DNA of 37,282 nucleotides from NCBI GenBank assembly GCA_947624815.1, contig CANQME010000022.1:1-37282 (forward strand), given 5' to 3'. Position numbers and translations under genes: made by a program. The notes under the pieces were generated by a model that saw nothing but the letters and a program-made list of their open reading frames with translations, ran no database searches and was not told the origin of the DNA. Source of the stretch: an uncultured Lachnospiraceae bacterium. GTDB taxonomy: Bacteria > Bacillota > Clostridia > Lachnospirales > Lachnospiraceae. Shown one piece after another: positions 7,935-15,134 of this stretch (position 1 is its first letter; every line of letters begins with the position of its first letter).

Positions 7935-8685
7935 AGTCAGTCACCCCCTTATCCGCAATAGCTTTCAAGTCTTTTGGAGCGAATAGTTTCCATCTGCTAT
8001 GAAGAACGAAGTCGTCCTGCTTTTCAAAAAGATAGGTCTTACTGGCAGAGGACCGCTTTTCACATTCTGTAAAAAAATATTCCGGCAAAAATAGTTCATC
8101 TTTCAGTGCTTCAAGAATATACCCGGCTTTTTGATATAACTGACTCCGGTCGTAAAGTTCCAGTGCAGCAAGCAGCTTATTGGGGTCAAGTGAAGGAATC
8201 AGGAGAAGGCAGCGCAGCAATTCTTCCAGGCCGCCGATCTTTTCAAAATCCGCTATGCTGTCTATCACGGTTTGTTCCAAAGAAGTCACGCGGACACCGG
8301 TATCCGTTTCTATAACGCCCGCATTTCTCCGGCCAATCAGCGGGCAGTAATTTATTCCGTCATAGGAGAACGGGCGGACACGATTTTTTGTAGTAAAGTA
8401 CACGTCATAAAAAACCTGATTGCCATATCCGTAATACTCAAAGGCACTATGGTGAGACACGTAAGCGTCGTCTGTCACATGAGAAGCGATCTGATAGTGA
8501 TTTGGAATTGCCTGTCCGGTTTCCAGGCTGATGACTGCGTACAGATCGCGGCGTACACGTTCAATGTATCCTTTTTGCAGATAACTCTTTATCTGCCATT
8601 CCGCCGCACTCTCTGATCCGGCGATCTGAACCATATCTTTGTGTGTAAAACAACGCAAAGCGGCAAGCTCTTTGTATCGTTCCAT
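7921..8685 (-). CDS. abiEi: AbiEi-type antitoxin / transcriptional repressor
   Basis: A 254-residue partner of the AbiEii gene. Residues of about 5-55 form a winged helix (LRCFTHKDMVQIAGSE, then IKSYLQKGYIERVRRDLYAV), the DNA-binding part that represses the AbiE promoter in known systems. The rest is the antitoxin domain, with the family-typical RVTSLEQTVIDSI segment at about residues 131-143. AAGGAG is 8 bases before the ATG. The pair forms a two-gene operon from a good promoter at 8709-8737. In type IV systems the antitoxin counters toxin activity without forming a complex. No partner phage-defence gene is next to it. Confidence 0.85.
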   Translation of the reverse strand: MERYKELAALRCFTHKDMVQIAGSESAAEWQIKSYLQKGYIERVRRDLYAVISLETGQAIPNHYQIASHVTDDAYVSHHSAFEYYGYGNQVFYDVYFTTKNRVRPFSYDGINYCPLIGRRNAGVIETDTGVRVTSLEQTVIDSIADFEKIGGLEELLRCLLLIPSLDPNKLLAALELYDRSQLYQKAGYILEALKDELFLPEYFFTECEKRSSASKTYLFEKQDDFVLHSRWKLFAPKDLKAIADKGVTDYDAI

Positions 8686-8708
8686 TGCATAGTCTCCTTT
8701 TGGTTTTT

Positions 8709-8751
8709 ATCATAACGCAAAACTAGAGAAAATACAATGGTTTTGATCAAA
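8709..8751 (-). promoter_or_regulatory. AbiE operon promoter with adjacent palindrome
   Basis: On the minus strand, TTGTAT (8737-8732) and TATGAT (8714-8709) are 17 bases apart. TTTGATCAAA, a perfect 10-base palindrome, lies at 8742-8751 directly upstream of the -35. It is a candidate operator for the antitoxin, though AbiEi proteins often use longer inverted repeats. Confidence 0.6.
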
Positions 8752-8780
8752 TTCAAAAACGCTATAACCAAAAGCAATTG

Positions 8781-8925
8781 TTATCCCCGCTTTTCCATCG
8801 TCTTTACGGGACAGACCGCAAAGCAATTTCCGCAGTGCAGGCAGTGGTCTGCTGAATACGGTACGGCTTTCCCTGGTATTCGTCCCGCTCCGGCTGGTAC
8901 AGCGCACCGATAAAGCCGCCCTGCT
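8781..8925 (-). pseudogene. 3' remnant of a flavin-binding/4Fe-4S ferredoxin-like protein gene
   Basis: On the minus strand the last codons before the stop at 8783-8781 read HCLHCGNCFAVCPVKTMEKR plus G, a clear CxxCxxCxxxCP cluster motif. Immediately upstream a different frame reads FIGALYQPERDEYQGKPYRI and QQT. Together these look like the end of a pyridoxamine-oxidase-like flavoprotein with a C-terminal 4Fe-4S motif, with a one-base deletion near 8849. Nothing recognisable remains beyond about 8925, where the ABC exporter gene begins. There is no start. It is a decayed fragment; the family call is tentative but the cysteine motif is clear. Confidence 0.55.
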
Positions 8926-8938
8926 ATGCCGATTTTTA

Positions 8939-10546
8939 TCAGGGCGCCGCCGGCTGCAAATCATACACCTGTGTAAACTGTTCCTTCCGCTCCGTGGTCA
9001 GGTGGTGGCTGACCAGAATCAGCGTCAGTTCCGGGTTGGCAAGCAGACTTTCCTCCACGATGCCCGCGTTTTTCTGATCCAGGGCGCTGGTGCCCTCGTC
9101 CACCAGGAGGATGGAGCGGTCATGGATCAGCGCCCGGGCAATAGCCACACGCTGTTTTTGCCCTCCGGAGAGATTGCCGCCGTTCTCGCCCACCGGGGTA
9201 TCCAGGCCCTCCGGCATGGCGGCCAGATCTCCAAGGAGCGCGCTGGCCCGCAGGGCTTTCTCCATCTGCCCGTTGGTAAATGTCCCGCCCAAAGTGATGT
9301 TGTCCCGGATGGTAGAGTTAAAAAGGAACACGTTCTGCTCAATGTAACTCATCTGCTCCTGAAGCTGTTCCGGCGTGAAATCCCTGGCGTTCTTATCATC
9401 AAATCGGATGACACCGCCATAGTCCGGCAGCCAGCCCAGCAGAAGCTTCAGCAATGTGGACTTCCCGCAGCCGGAGGGGCCTGTGAGAGCATACTTGCCA
9501 CCCTTCTTAAACTGGAGAGACAGGTCATGCAAAATGGGTTTTTCGCCATATTGGAAGCTGAGGTTTTCCACGGTAATTTCGTTGTTTAAGGGTTCCGGTT
9601 TGGTGTCAGCTTCAGTCCGGGTTTCATTGGCGTGGACAGTGATATTTTTGAAATAGGGCCTGGCGGATGCCAAAGACATACGGTGGTTCGCGATCGTGCG
9701 CAGGCCGTTGGTGATCCCGGCGGTTAAGTTGCTGGCGCTCGCCATAGCGCCAAGGATGATCTTCCCCTGGAATGCCAGAATCACCGTTACTACCTGTTGA
9801 AAGATCTGCAGAGATACACTGAAAAATCCGGTCAGGCAGGAGATACTGAACTGAACGCAGCTTCTGCGGCAGCAGGGGAGTTCCATCAAATCACTCACAG
9901 AATCGCCCTGGCGTAGAAACCGGTCGGTACGGCCAAAGGAACGCAGCACATCAAAGCCGGACAGCAAATCCTTTAGCCTGCTGACACCATCGGCTTCTGC
10001 AGCGGCGCAGGCTTCGCCCAACTGTTCCATGCGCTTCTGGAACAGCTTTGGCGCCACCAGCATCACTACGGCGGAAACCAGTCCGGCTGCCAGCATGAGC
10101 CAATGAAGAGAAAACAGGGCCAGAATGCACCAGACCACCAGCGCGATATTGCCGGCGCAACTAAAAAACGGCTCCCAGGCAAGACGCTCAATCTGCTTGA
10201 CGTTGGTGGTCAGCCAGGAGATGTACTCGCCGGTGTCCTGGCTATGGTAGGACGTATGGGTTTTGTCCAGCAGAGACAAATAGAGGTCGTGACGCACCTG
10301 GTTGTTCATAGTTCGGATTACCCTCGCTTCAAAGATACCCTTAAGAGCCGCTATCCCCATATAAAGGCCATATCCGGCGACCTCCGCCGCTGTCCAAAGC
10401 AGAAAGCTCCGGAAATTCAAATTGATTGCCGCATCAAAAGATCGCATCATGATGAACTGCAGAATCACATAGACACCTTCGCTTAATATTCCGAGGAAGC
10501 AGGCCAGCGCAAGCTTTCTCCAGTTTTTCTTCAAATAATAGTTCAT
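8939..10546 (-). CDS. ABC transporter, fused permease and ATPase (half exporter)
   Basis: A 535-residue type IV ABC exporter half. The membrane domain covers about residues 1-300, with segments near 12-34, 48-70, 130-150, 150-168, 235-260 and 262-282. The ATPase domain covers about 325-530. Walker A is GPSGCGKST at 356-364, the Q-loop is in SYIEQNVFLF, the signature is LSGGQKQR, Walker B is ILLVDEGTSALD, and the H-loop is SHHLT. All catalytic residues are present, including the Walker B glutamate. It is 10 bases downstream of an XRE regulator gene and is co-transcribed with it. A dimer exporting a drug, peptide or lipid is likely; the substrate is unknown. A stand-alone half transporter should act as a homodimer, since no second half is adjacent. 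Confidence 0.9.
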   Translation of the reverse strand: MNYYLKKNWRKLALACFLGILSEGVYVILQFIMMRSFDAAINLNFRSFLLWTAAEVAGYGLYMGIAALKGIFEARVIRTMNNQVRHDLYLSLLDKTHTSYHSQDTGEYISWLTTNVKQIERLAWEPFFSCAGNIALVVWCILALFSLHWLMLAAGLVSAVVMLVAPKLFQKRMEQLGEACAAAEADGVSRLKDLLSGFDVLRSFGRTDRFLRQGDSVSDLMELPCCRRSCVQFSISCLTGFFSVSLQIFQQVVTVILAFQGKIILGAMASASNLTAGITNGLRTIANHRMSLASARPYFKNITVHANETRTEADTKPEPLNNEITVENLSFQYGEKPILHDLSLQFKKGGKYALTGPSGCGKSTLLKLLLGWLPDYGGVIRFDDKNARDFTPEQLQEQMSYIEQNVFLFNSTIRDNITLGGTFTNGQMEKALRASALLGDLAAMPEGLDTPVGENGGNLSGGQKQRVAIARALIHDRSILLVDEGTSALDQKNAGIVEESLLANPELTLILVSHHLTTERKEQFTQVYDLQPAAP

Positions 10547-10556
10547 GCCGATTCTC

Positions 10557-11432
10557 CTAACCCCGCAGCATAGGGGATTTCCGATATGGAGCGTCTAAAA
10601 AAGCGCCTCCGCCCGTGATGAACCATCGGGCAAAATAGAGCAGGGGAACAAGTGCTTCATCCTCGCGAAGCAGATAGGCATAGAGCATCCCATTTTCTGT
10701 CTCCAGATCCATTTTGCTTAACACATCTAACTCAGCCAGTGCGTTCATTAAGGTTTCCGCTTCCGCCACATCCAGGCTCATGGCTTTTGCGATGACCCCC
10801 GGTGTATAACGCCGGTGGTCGAGGCGCGGCTTGGTATGCAGATATTCCAGCAATTCCAGACAGTTAGGCATTGCCAGTACAGAAAACAGCTTACGATACC
10901 GGTCATTTTCTTCAAAAAATGATTTCCAGCCCATTTTGGGTTCTGGCCAGACAGAGACAAAGGACATATCGTTGGCCCGGATACCCAGGATAGTTCCGTC
11001 CTCCATAGAGATTCGTGTGCGCCGAAGCCAATGAACTGCTGCGTTATCCTCCATATCCCCGGATTCACAGCAGTTCTCGTATCCGCTGATATCCATTACG
11101 TCCTCTGGCCGGCTGCTCATAACCGGCCCGGCAGCAAGCCATACCAACCGGCATAACTGGTCAACCCGCTGGCCCTGGGGAACGGTGAGCATCCACCGCC
11201 GCACTGTATCCTCCACGTTGATCTGTTCTCCACCATCCAGGCCGAAAAGGGCGTCGATGGTCACTCCCAACTGCAGGGACAGGACCGGCAGCAGCTCCAC
11301 ATCCGGCGCGCCGCCTTTCTCCCATTTGCCCACAGCCTGATAGGACACTCCCACTAGCCTGCCCAACTGCTCCTGTGTAAGTCCCCGCTCCTTTCGCAGA
11401 GCGGCAATGCGCTCACTTAATATATTCGGCAT
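10557..11432 (-). CDS. XRE-family transcriptional regulator with C-terminal winged-helix-like domain
   Basis: A 291-residue regulator. Residues of about 5-62 are a Cro/C1 helix-turn-helix (LSERIAALRKERGLTQEQLG, then VGVSYQAVGKWEKGGAPDVE). The middle is of unknown fold. Residues of about 193-250 look like a winged helix of the ArsR/MarR kind (LELLEYLHTKPRLDHRRYTP, then GVIAKAMSLDVAEAETLMNA). It is co-transcribed with the downstream ABC exporter and is probably its local regulator. A consensus-like promoter and a 13-base palindrome lie upstream. The two DNA-binding-like parts are unusual; the C-terminal one may instead be a dimer or effector module. Confidence 0.85.
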   Translation of the reverse strand: MPNILSERIAALRKERGLTQEQLGRLVGVSYQAVGKWEKGGAPDVELLPVLSLQLGVTIDALFGLDGGEQINVEDTVRRWMLTVPQGQRVDQLCRLVWLAAGPVMSSRPEDVMDISGYENCCESGDMEDNAAVHWLRRTRISMEDGTILGIRANDMSFVSVWPEPKMGWKSFFEENDRYRKLFSVLAMPNCLELLEYLHTKPRLDHRRYTPGVIAKAMSLDVAEAETLMNALAELDVLSKMDLETENGMLYAYLLREDEALVPLLYFARWFITGGGAFLDAPYRKSPMLRG

Positions 11433-11464
11433 TCAAAATACCGTCCTTTCGTTTTGCTGGTTTC

Positions 11465-11493
11465 ATTATAATGCGAATTACGGTTGCATTCAA
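11465..11493 (-). promoter_or_regulatory. promoter of the XRE-exporter operon
   Basis: On the minus strand, TTGAAT (11493-11488) and TATAAT (11470-11465) are 17 bases apart. An imperfect dyad AATGCGAA/TTGCATT spans the spacer and -35, a possible autoregulatory site. Confidence 0.7.
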
Positions 11494-11515
11494 CAGAGGT
11501 GTTTTTGCATCATTT

Positions 11516-11528
11516 CAACCAATGGTTG
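11516..11528. promoter_or_regulatory. palindrome between divergent genes, possible operator
   Basis: CAACCA, one base, TGGTTG form a perfect inverted repeat between the XRE promoter and the divergent response regulator gene. Whether it serves the XRE regulator or the plus-strand gene cannot be told from sequence. Confidence 0.4.
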
Positions 11529-11603
11529 TTTTAGGGATAGACGCCCAATTACAAAACGGATATAATAAGCACAGTACATTTAAATGCAGAAAGGCGATCC
11601 GAA

Positions 11604-12263
11604 ATGAAGAGCATTTTGATCATCGATGATGACATACATATTGGGAACCTGATAGAAGAGGCTTTGTGCAGGGAGGGGTATCGCGCCTTTCGCGCTTATT
11701 CCGGAACGGAGGCGCTTCTGTTTCTGTCGCAGACAAAACCGGATCTGATTCTACTTGACCTGATGCTGCCGGGGCTTTCGGGCGAAGAAGTATTGCCGCA
11801 GATAAATGGGATCCCTGTCATCGTCATAAGTGCGAAAGTGGACGTTGACAATAAAGTCCAGATGCTTTTCGGCGGAGCTGCAGATTATATCACGAAGCCG
11901 TTTCAGATTAAGGAGCTTCTGGCCAGAATTGCCGTTCAGTTTCGCAGCATTGATTCGGCTTCTTCGGCTTCCGTCCTGGAATATGACGGCATTACGCTCG
12001 ATACGGCCGCCCGTATTGCAGCGATTGGAAAGGATGAAATTAAGCTCACAAGAACGGAATACGCTGTTCTCAAATTGCTCATGCAAAATCAAAATCAGAT
12101 CGTTACGAAATCGCTGCTGTTGGACCGCATCAGTGCTGATACGCCCGACTGCACAGAAAGCTCCCTTAAAATGCACGTCAGCAATCTTAGAAGAAAACTG
12201 CGTGAAGCAGACGGAAAAGACCATATTGAAGCGGTTTGGGGCATTGGCTTCCGGCTGCGTTAA
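11604..12263 (+). CDS. two-component response regulator, OmpR/PhoB family
   Basis: A 219-residue regulator. The receiver domain is residues 1-112, with the acidic cluster IIDDD at 6-10, phospho-acceptor Asp52 in LLDLMLPG, and the conserved Lys in DYITKPFQ. The winged helix is about 125-219, with LTRTEYAVLKLLMQNQNQIV and the recognition region SSLKMHVSNLRRKLRE. AGAAAGG lies upstream of the ATG. TATAAT at 11561-11566 is a likely -10, with no good -35, so the promoter may be activator dependent. It begins a plus-strand operon of regulator, ABC ATPase, ABC permease, kinase, a common immunity or detoxification layout in Firmicutes. Confidence 0.92.
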   Translation: MKSILIIDDDIHIGNLIEEALCREGYRAFRAYSGTEALLFLSQTKPDLILLDLMLPGLSGEEVLPQINGIPVIVISAKVDVDNKVQMLFGGAADYITKPFQIKELLARIAVQFRSIDSASSASVLEYDGITLDTAARIAAIGKDEIKLTRTEYAVLKLLMQNQNQIVTKSLLLDRISADTPDCTESSLKMHVSNLRRKLREADGKDHIEAVWGIGFRLR

Positions 12264-12270
12264 GGAAAAT

Positions 12271-12327
12271 CTTTACCTTTTCTTTACTGGTTTCTTTACC
12301 GCTTCCTTTACTGTTACATGATAAGAT
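12271..12327 (+). promoter_or_regulatory. four phased CTTTAC repeats with -10, regulator-dependent promoter of the ABC genes
   Basis: CTTTAC occurs at 12271-12276, 12282-12287, 12294-12299 and 12306-12311, spacings of 11, 12 and 12 bases, about one helical turn. Ten bases after the last copy is TAAGAT (12322-12327), a plausible -10 with no -35 hexamer. Tandem sites of this kind are typical for OmpR-family activators, so the regulator encoded just upstream is the likely binder. Confidence 0.65.
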
Positions 12328-12357
12328 GCCTGCATCAAATCAAGGAGGTAGGTCTTT

Positions 12358-13272
12358 ATGGACTATGTTCTGAGGACAAATGCTTTGACAAAAAGCTACG
12401 GAGAGTTCAAAGCATTAACCAATCTCACAATGAATGTTCCCAAAGGAGCTATTTATGGATTTGTGGGAAAAAACGGTGCCGGCAAAACAACGCTGATCCG
12501 CATTATTTGCGGTTTACAGGAGCCGGCATCGGGGGATTACACACTGTACGGCAGAAAAAGCACCGACAGGGGTATTGCAAAATCACGCAGGCGAATGGGT
12601 GCAATCGTAGAAACGCCTTCCATTTATCTGGATATGACAGCGGAGGAAAATCTGAAACAGCAATATCGGATCTTAGGTCTGCCCTCTTTTGACGGAGTAA
12701 ATGACGTTTTGAAGCTGGTCGGGCTTGACCGTGCGGGGAAAAAGAAGGCCAAACACTTTTCGCTCGGTATGCGCCAGAGGCTTGGAATTGCCGTCGCGCT
12801 TGCCGGTGATCCGGATTTCCTGGTTCTGGATGAGCCTGCGAACGGGCTTGATCCGCAGGGGATTATAGAAATCCGCGAGCTGATCTTAAAGCTGAACAGA
12901 GAGCAGCAGATCACCGTTCTTATTTCCAGCCATATTCTGGACGAGCTATCGAAATTTGCAACGCATTATGGTTTCATAGACGGCGGGCACATCGTAAAGG
13001 AAATCAGCGCCGAAGAATTGGAAGCGGTCTGCCAAAAGTGCGTCCGCATGGAGGTCAGCAGTACAAAAGCGCTTGCCCGTGTTCTGGATGAAATGAAAAT
13101 GGAATATAAAATTCTAAGTGACACGACGGCCGATGTCTATGCGAAGGTTAATATTTCCCGTCTGAGCGCTGCGCTTGCGAAGGAAAGCTGTGAACTGATT
13201 TCGGCGGGAGAACGGGAGGAAAGCCTGGAAAGCTATTACGTAAGCCTTGTAGGAGGTGACAGGAATGAATAA
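12358..13272 (+). CDS. ABC transporter ATP-binding protein, BcrA/CcmA type
   Basis: A 304-residue ATPase subunit. Walker A is GKNGAGKTT near residues 37-45, the signature FSLGMRQR, Walker B FLVLDEPANGLD, and the H-loop SSHILDEL. The FSLGMRQR form and the roughly 75-residue C-terminal extension are typical of the BcrA/ABC-2 drug and bacteriocin immunity branch. AAGGAGGT is 8 bases upstream of the ATG. Its end overlaps the next gene by 8 bases. It partners with the adjacent ABC-2 permease. Bacitracin or lantibiotic protection is a family-level inference only. Confidence 0.92.
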   Translation: MDYVLRTNALTKSYGEFKALTNLTMNVPKGAIYGFVGKNGAGKTTLIRIICGLQEPASGDYTLYGRKSTDRGIAKSRRRMGAIVETPSIYLDMTAEENLKQQYRILGLPSFDGVNDVLKLVGLDRAGKKKAKHFSLGMRQRLGIAVALAGDPDFLVLDEPANGLDPQGIIEIRELILKLNREQQITVLISSHILDELSKFATHYGFIDGGHIVKEISAEELEAVCQKCVRMEVSSTKALARVLDEMKMEYKILSDTTADVYAKVNISRLSAALAKESCELISAGEREESLESYYVSLVGGDRNE

Positions 13273-14095
13273 GCTGCTGCGGTCAAATTTTTCAAGACTT
13301 TGGAAAAACAAAATATTCTGGCTCTGCATGGGAGCAATGTTTGTCTATGCGGTCGTGTATATGCTGAATGGGTGCAGGCAGGCCACAATGGATATGTCGG
13401 AGTATCAGTACTCCATTGATGAATATTATTTCCATTTCGCATTGCTGATCGGTTTCTTCTGCACATTGTTCAGCAGTATGTTTTTCGGAACAGAATTCAG
13501 TGATGGAACGATCCGGAATAAAATCATCGTAGGGCATACAAGAGCAAACGTATATATGGCGAGCCTGATTACAACATTTGCGGCGACATTACTGATCATG
13601 TCTGTATGGCTTATCGGCGCGCTCGTCGCCGTTCCCACCCTCGGCTTTTGGAAAACAGGCGCTTTTCGGCTCTTTCTTTTTCTGCTGATTTCCGTCATGT
13701 TTGTCCTGGCCTATTCCGCAATCTTTACCGTTATCAATATGCTGTCGTCCAATAAGGCGCTGACTGTTCTGATTTCGATCCTGCTGTTTTTGGGATTATT
13801 GGTTTTGGCAAGTATGATTTATAACAGTCTAAGTGAACCGGAAACGGTCAGCGGCGTTCTGCTCACTCAAAACGGGCTTGAGATGGCGGAACCTTCCCCG
13901 AACCCCCGTTATATCACCGGAGTGAAGAGGGAAGTCTTCGATTTTATTGTCGACTTCCTGCCGACAGGACAGGGAATTCGGCTGTGGCAGCAGGAGATCA
14001 CAAATCCGGTCCGTATGCTTGTTTCATCCCTGTTTATTACGGTAATCGCAACGGCAGGAGGGCTGTTCGCCTTCCAAAAGAAGAACTTAAAGTGA
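13265..14095 (+). CDS. ABC-2 type transporter permease
   Basis: A 276-residue membrane protein starting MNKLLRSNFSRLWKNKIFW. About six membrane segments are seen, near residues 16-35, 57-77, 100-125, 138-160, 165-190 and 250-270. The FGTEFSDGTIRNKIIVGHTR stretch is the coupling region characteristic of BcrB-like ABC-2 permeases. Start 13265 is chosen because GGAGGTGA stands 8 bases upstream, inside the end of the ATPase gene. It is followed 10 bases later by the kinase gene. It forms the channel for the ATPase encoded before it; substrate unknown. Confidence 0.87.
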   Translation: MNKLLRSNFSRLWKNKIFWLCMGAMFVYAVVYMLNGCRQATMDMSEYQYSIDEYYFHFALLIGFFCTLFSSMFFGTEFSDGTIRNKIIVGHTRANVYMASLITTFAATLLIMSVWLIGALVAVPTLGFWKTGAFRLFLFLLISVMFVLAYSAIFTVINMLSSNKALTVLISILLFLGLLVLASMIYNSLSEPETVSGVLLTQNGLEMAEPSPNPRYITGVKREVFDFIVDFLPTGQGIRLWQQEITNPVRMLVSSLFITVIATAGGLFAFQKKNLK

Positions 14096-14105
14096 GGAGA
14101 TTGTT

Positions 14106-14999
14106 ATGGAAATGTGGTTGTGGGTATCTGCCAGCATGATGGCGATCATTATTATCCTGCTGCTCTTGAAGGTTTATGCATTGCAAAGTGCGGCAAAGGA
14201 AATAGAGAGCGCCTTTGCCGACAGGCTCATAACCGATACCAATACTCTGATTGACATTTCTTCAGCGGATCGGACGATGCGCCGTTTGGCAAACAGCATA
14301 AACATACAGCTTAGAAAGCTGCGAGAGGAAAGACACCGCTTCGAGCAGGGAGATATGGAACTCAAAAATGCGGTTACCAATATTTCCCATGATCTGCGAA
14401 CCCCATTGACAGCCATATGCGGCTATCTGGATCTGCTCGAAGCGGAACAGATGACCGAGAAGGCAAAACGCTATATCCATATCATCCAAAACAGGGCGGA
14501 GCTTTTATCACAGCTTACAGAAGAGCTTTTCCGGTACTCCATTATTATTTCCCCGGAAAACAGCGGAATAAGTGAAGCGGTAAATGTTGGCGGTGTTTTG
14601 GAGGAAAGCATTGCCTCGTTCTATACTGCACTGAAGGAACGGAATATCGCGCCGAATATTCAGATTGCAGAAGAGAAGGTTATTAGGACGCTGGATCGCT
14701 CTGCGTTAGCCCGTGTGTTTTCCAACCTTCTGAATAATGCTATTAAATATAGCGATGGAGATCTGGATATTACGTTATCCCAAACAGGCTCGATCATTTT
14801 TGCGAATACGGCGTCCGGATTAAACGAGGTGCAGGTGGGCAGATTATTCGACCGTTTTTATACGGTTGAAGCGGCGAGAAAATCGACAGGGTTAGGCCTG
14901 ACGATTGCAAGAACGCTGATGGAACAGATGAATGGGACGATTTCAGCCGAATACCAAAACGATAAGCTGAGCATTACCATTGTGCTTCCAGAGGAGTAA
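14106..14999 (+). CDS. sensor histidine kinase, single-membrane-segment type
   Basis: A 297-residue kinase with one N-terminal membrane segment (about residues 4-22) and almost no external part, so the signal is probably sensed in the membrane or through the adjacent transporter. The H-box is NISHDLRTPLTAICGYLDLL with His near 95, the N-box NLLNNAIKYSDGD, the F-box region LFDRFYTVE, and the G2 box STGLGLTIARTL. GAGGAG precedes the ATG. It closes the operon that begins with the response regulator at 11604, and so should phosphorylate that protein. Transporter-linked kinases without a sensory loop are typical of peptide-antibiotic detoxification loci. Confidence 0.9.
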   Translation: MEMWLWVSASMMAIIIILLLLKVYALQSAAKEIESAFADRLITDTNTLIDISSADRTMRRLANSINIQLRKLREERHRFEQGDMELKNAVTNISHDLRTPLTAICGYLDLLEAEQMTEKAKRYIHIIQNRAELLSQLTEELFRYSIIISPENSGISEAVNVGGVLEESIASFYTALKERNIAPNIQIAEEKVIRTLDRSALARVFSNLLNNAIKYSDGDLDITLSQTGSIIFANTASGLNEVQVGRLFDRFYTVEAARKSTGLGLTIARTLMEQMNGTISAEYQNDKLSITIVLPEE

Positions 15000-15040
15000 G
15001 GAATAACGAACGCGTTGCGTATAGTCGGGGAATAGCAGCG

Positions 15041-15084
15041 TTGCAAACGTCCTGCTTGACAAGGCTTGCAATGGATGATATAAT
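15041..15084 (+). promoter_or_regulatory. promoter of the ADH-ALDH fusion gene with flanking TTGCAA sites
   Basis: TTGACA at 15056-15061 and TATAAT at 15079-15084 are exactly 17 bases apart. TTGCAA, itself a palindrome, occurs at 15041-15046 and 15066-15071, 25 bases apart and flanking the -35, a possible operator pair. Directly upstream GCGTTGC is also repeated (near 15013 and 15039). Confidence 0.75.
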
Positions 15085-15134
15085 CTCAGCACACAATGTG
15101 CTGTGACTTCCTTTTGCAAGGGGGAATATATGAA

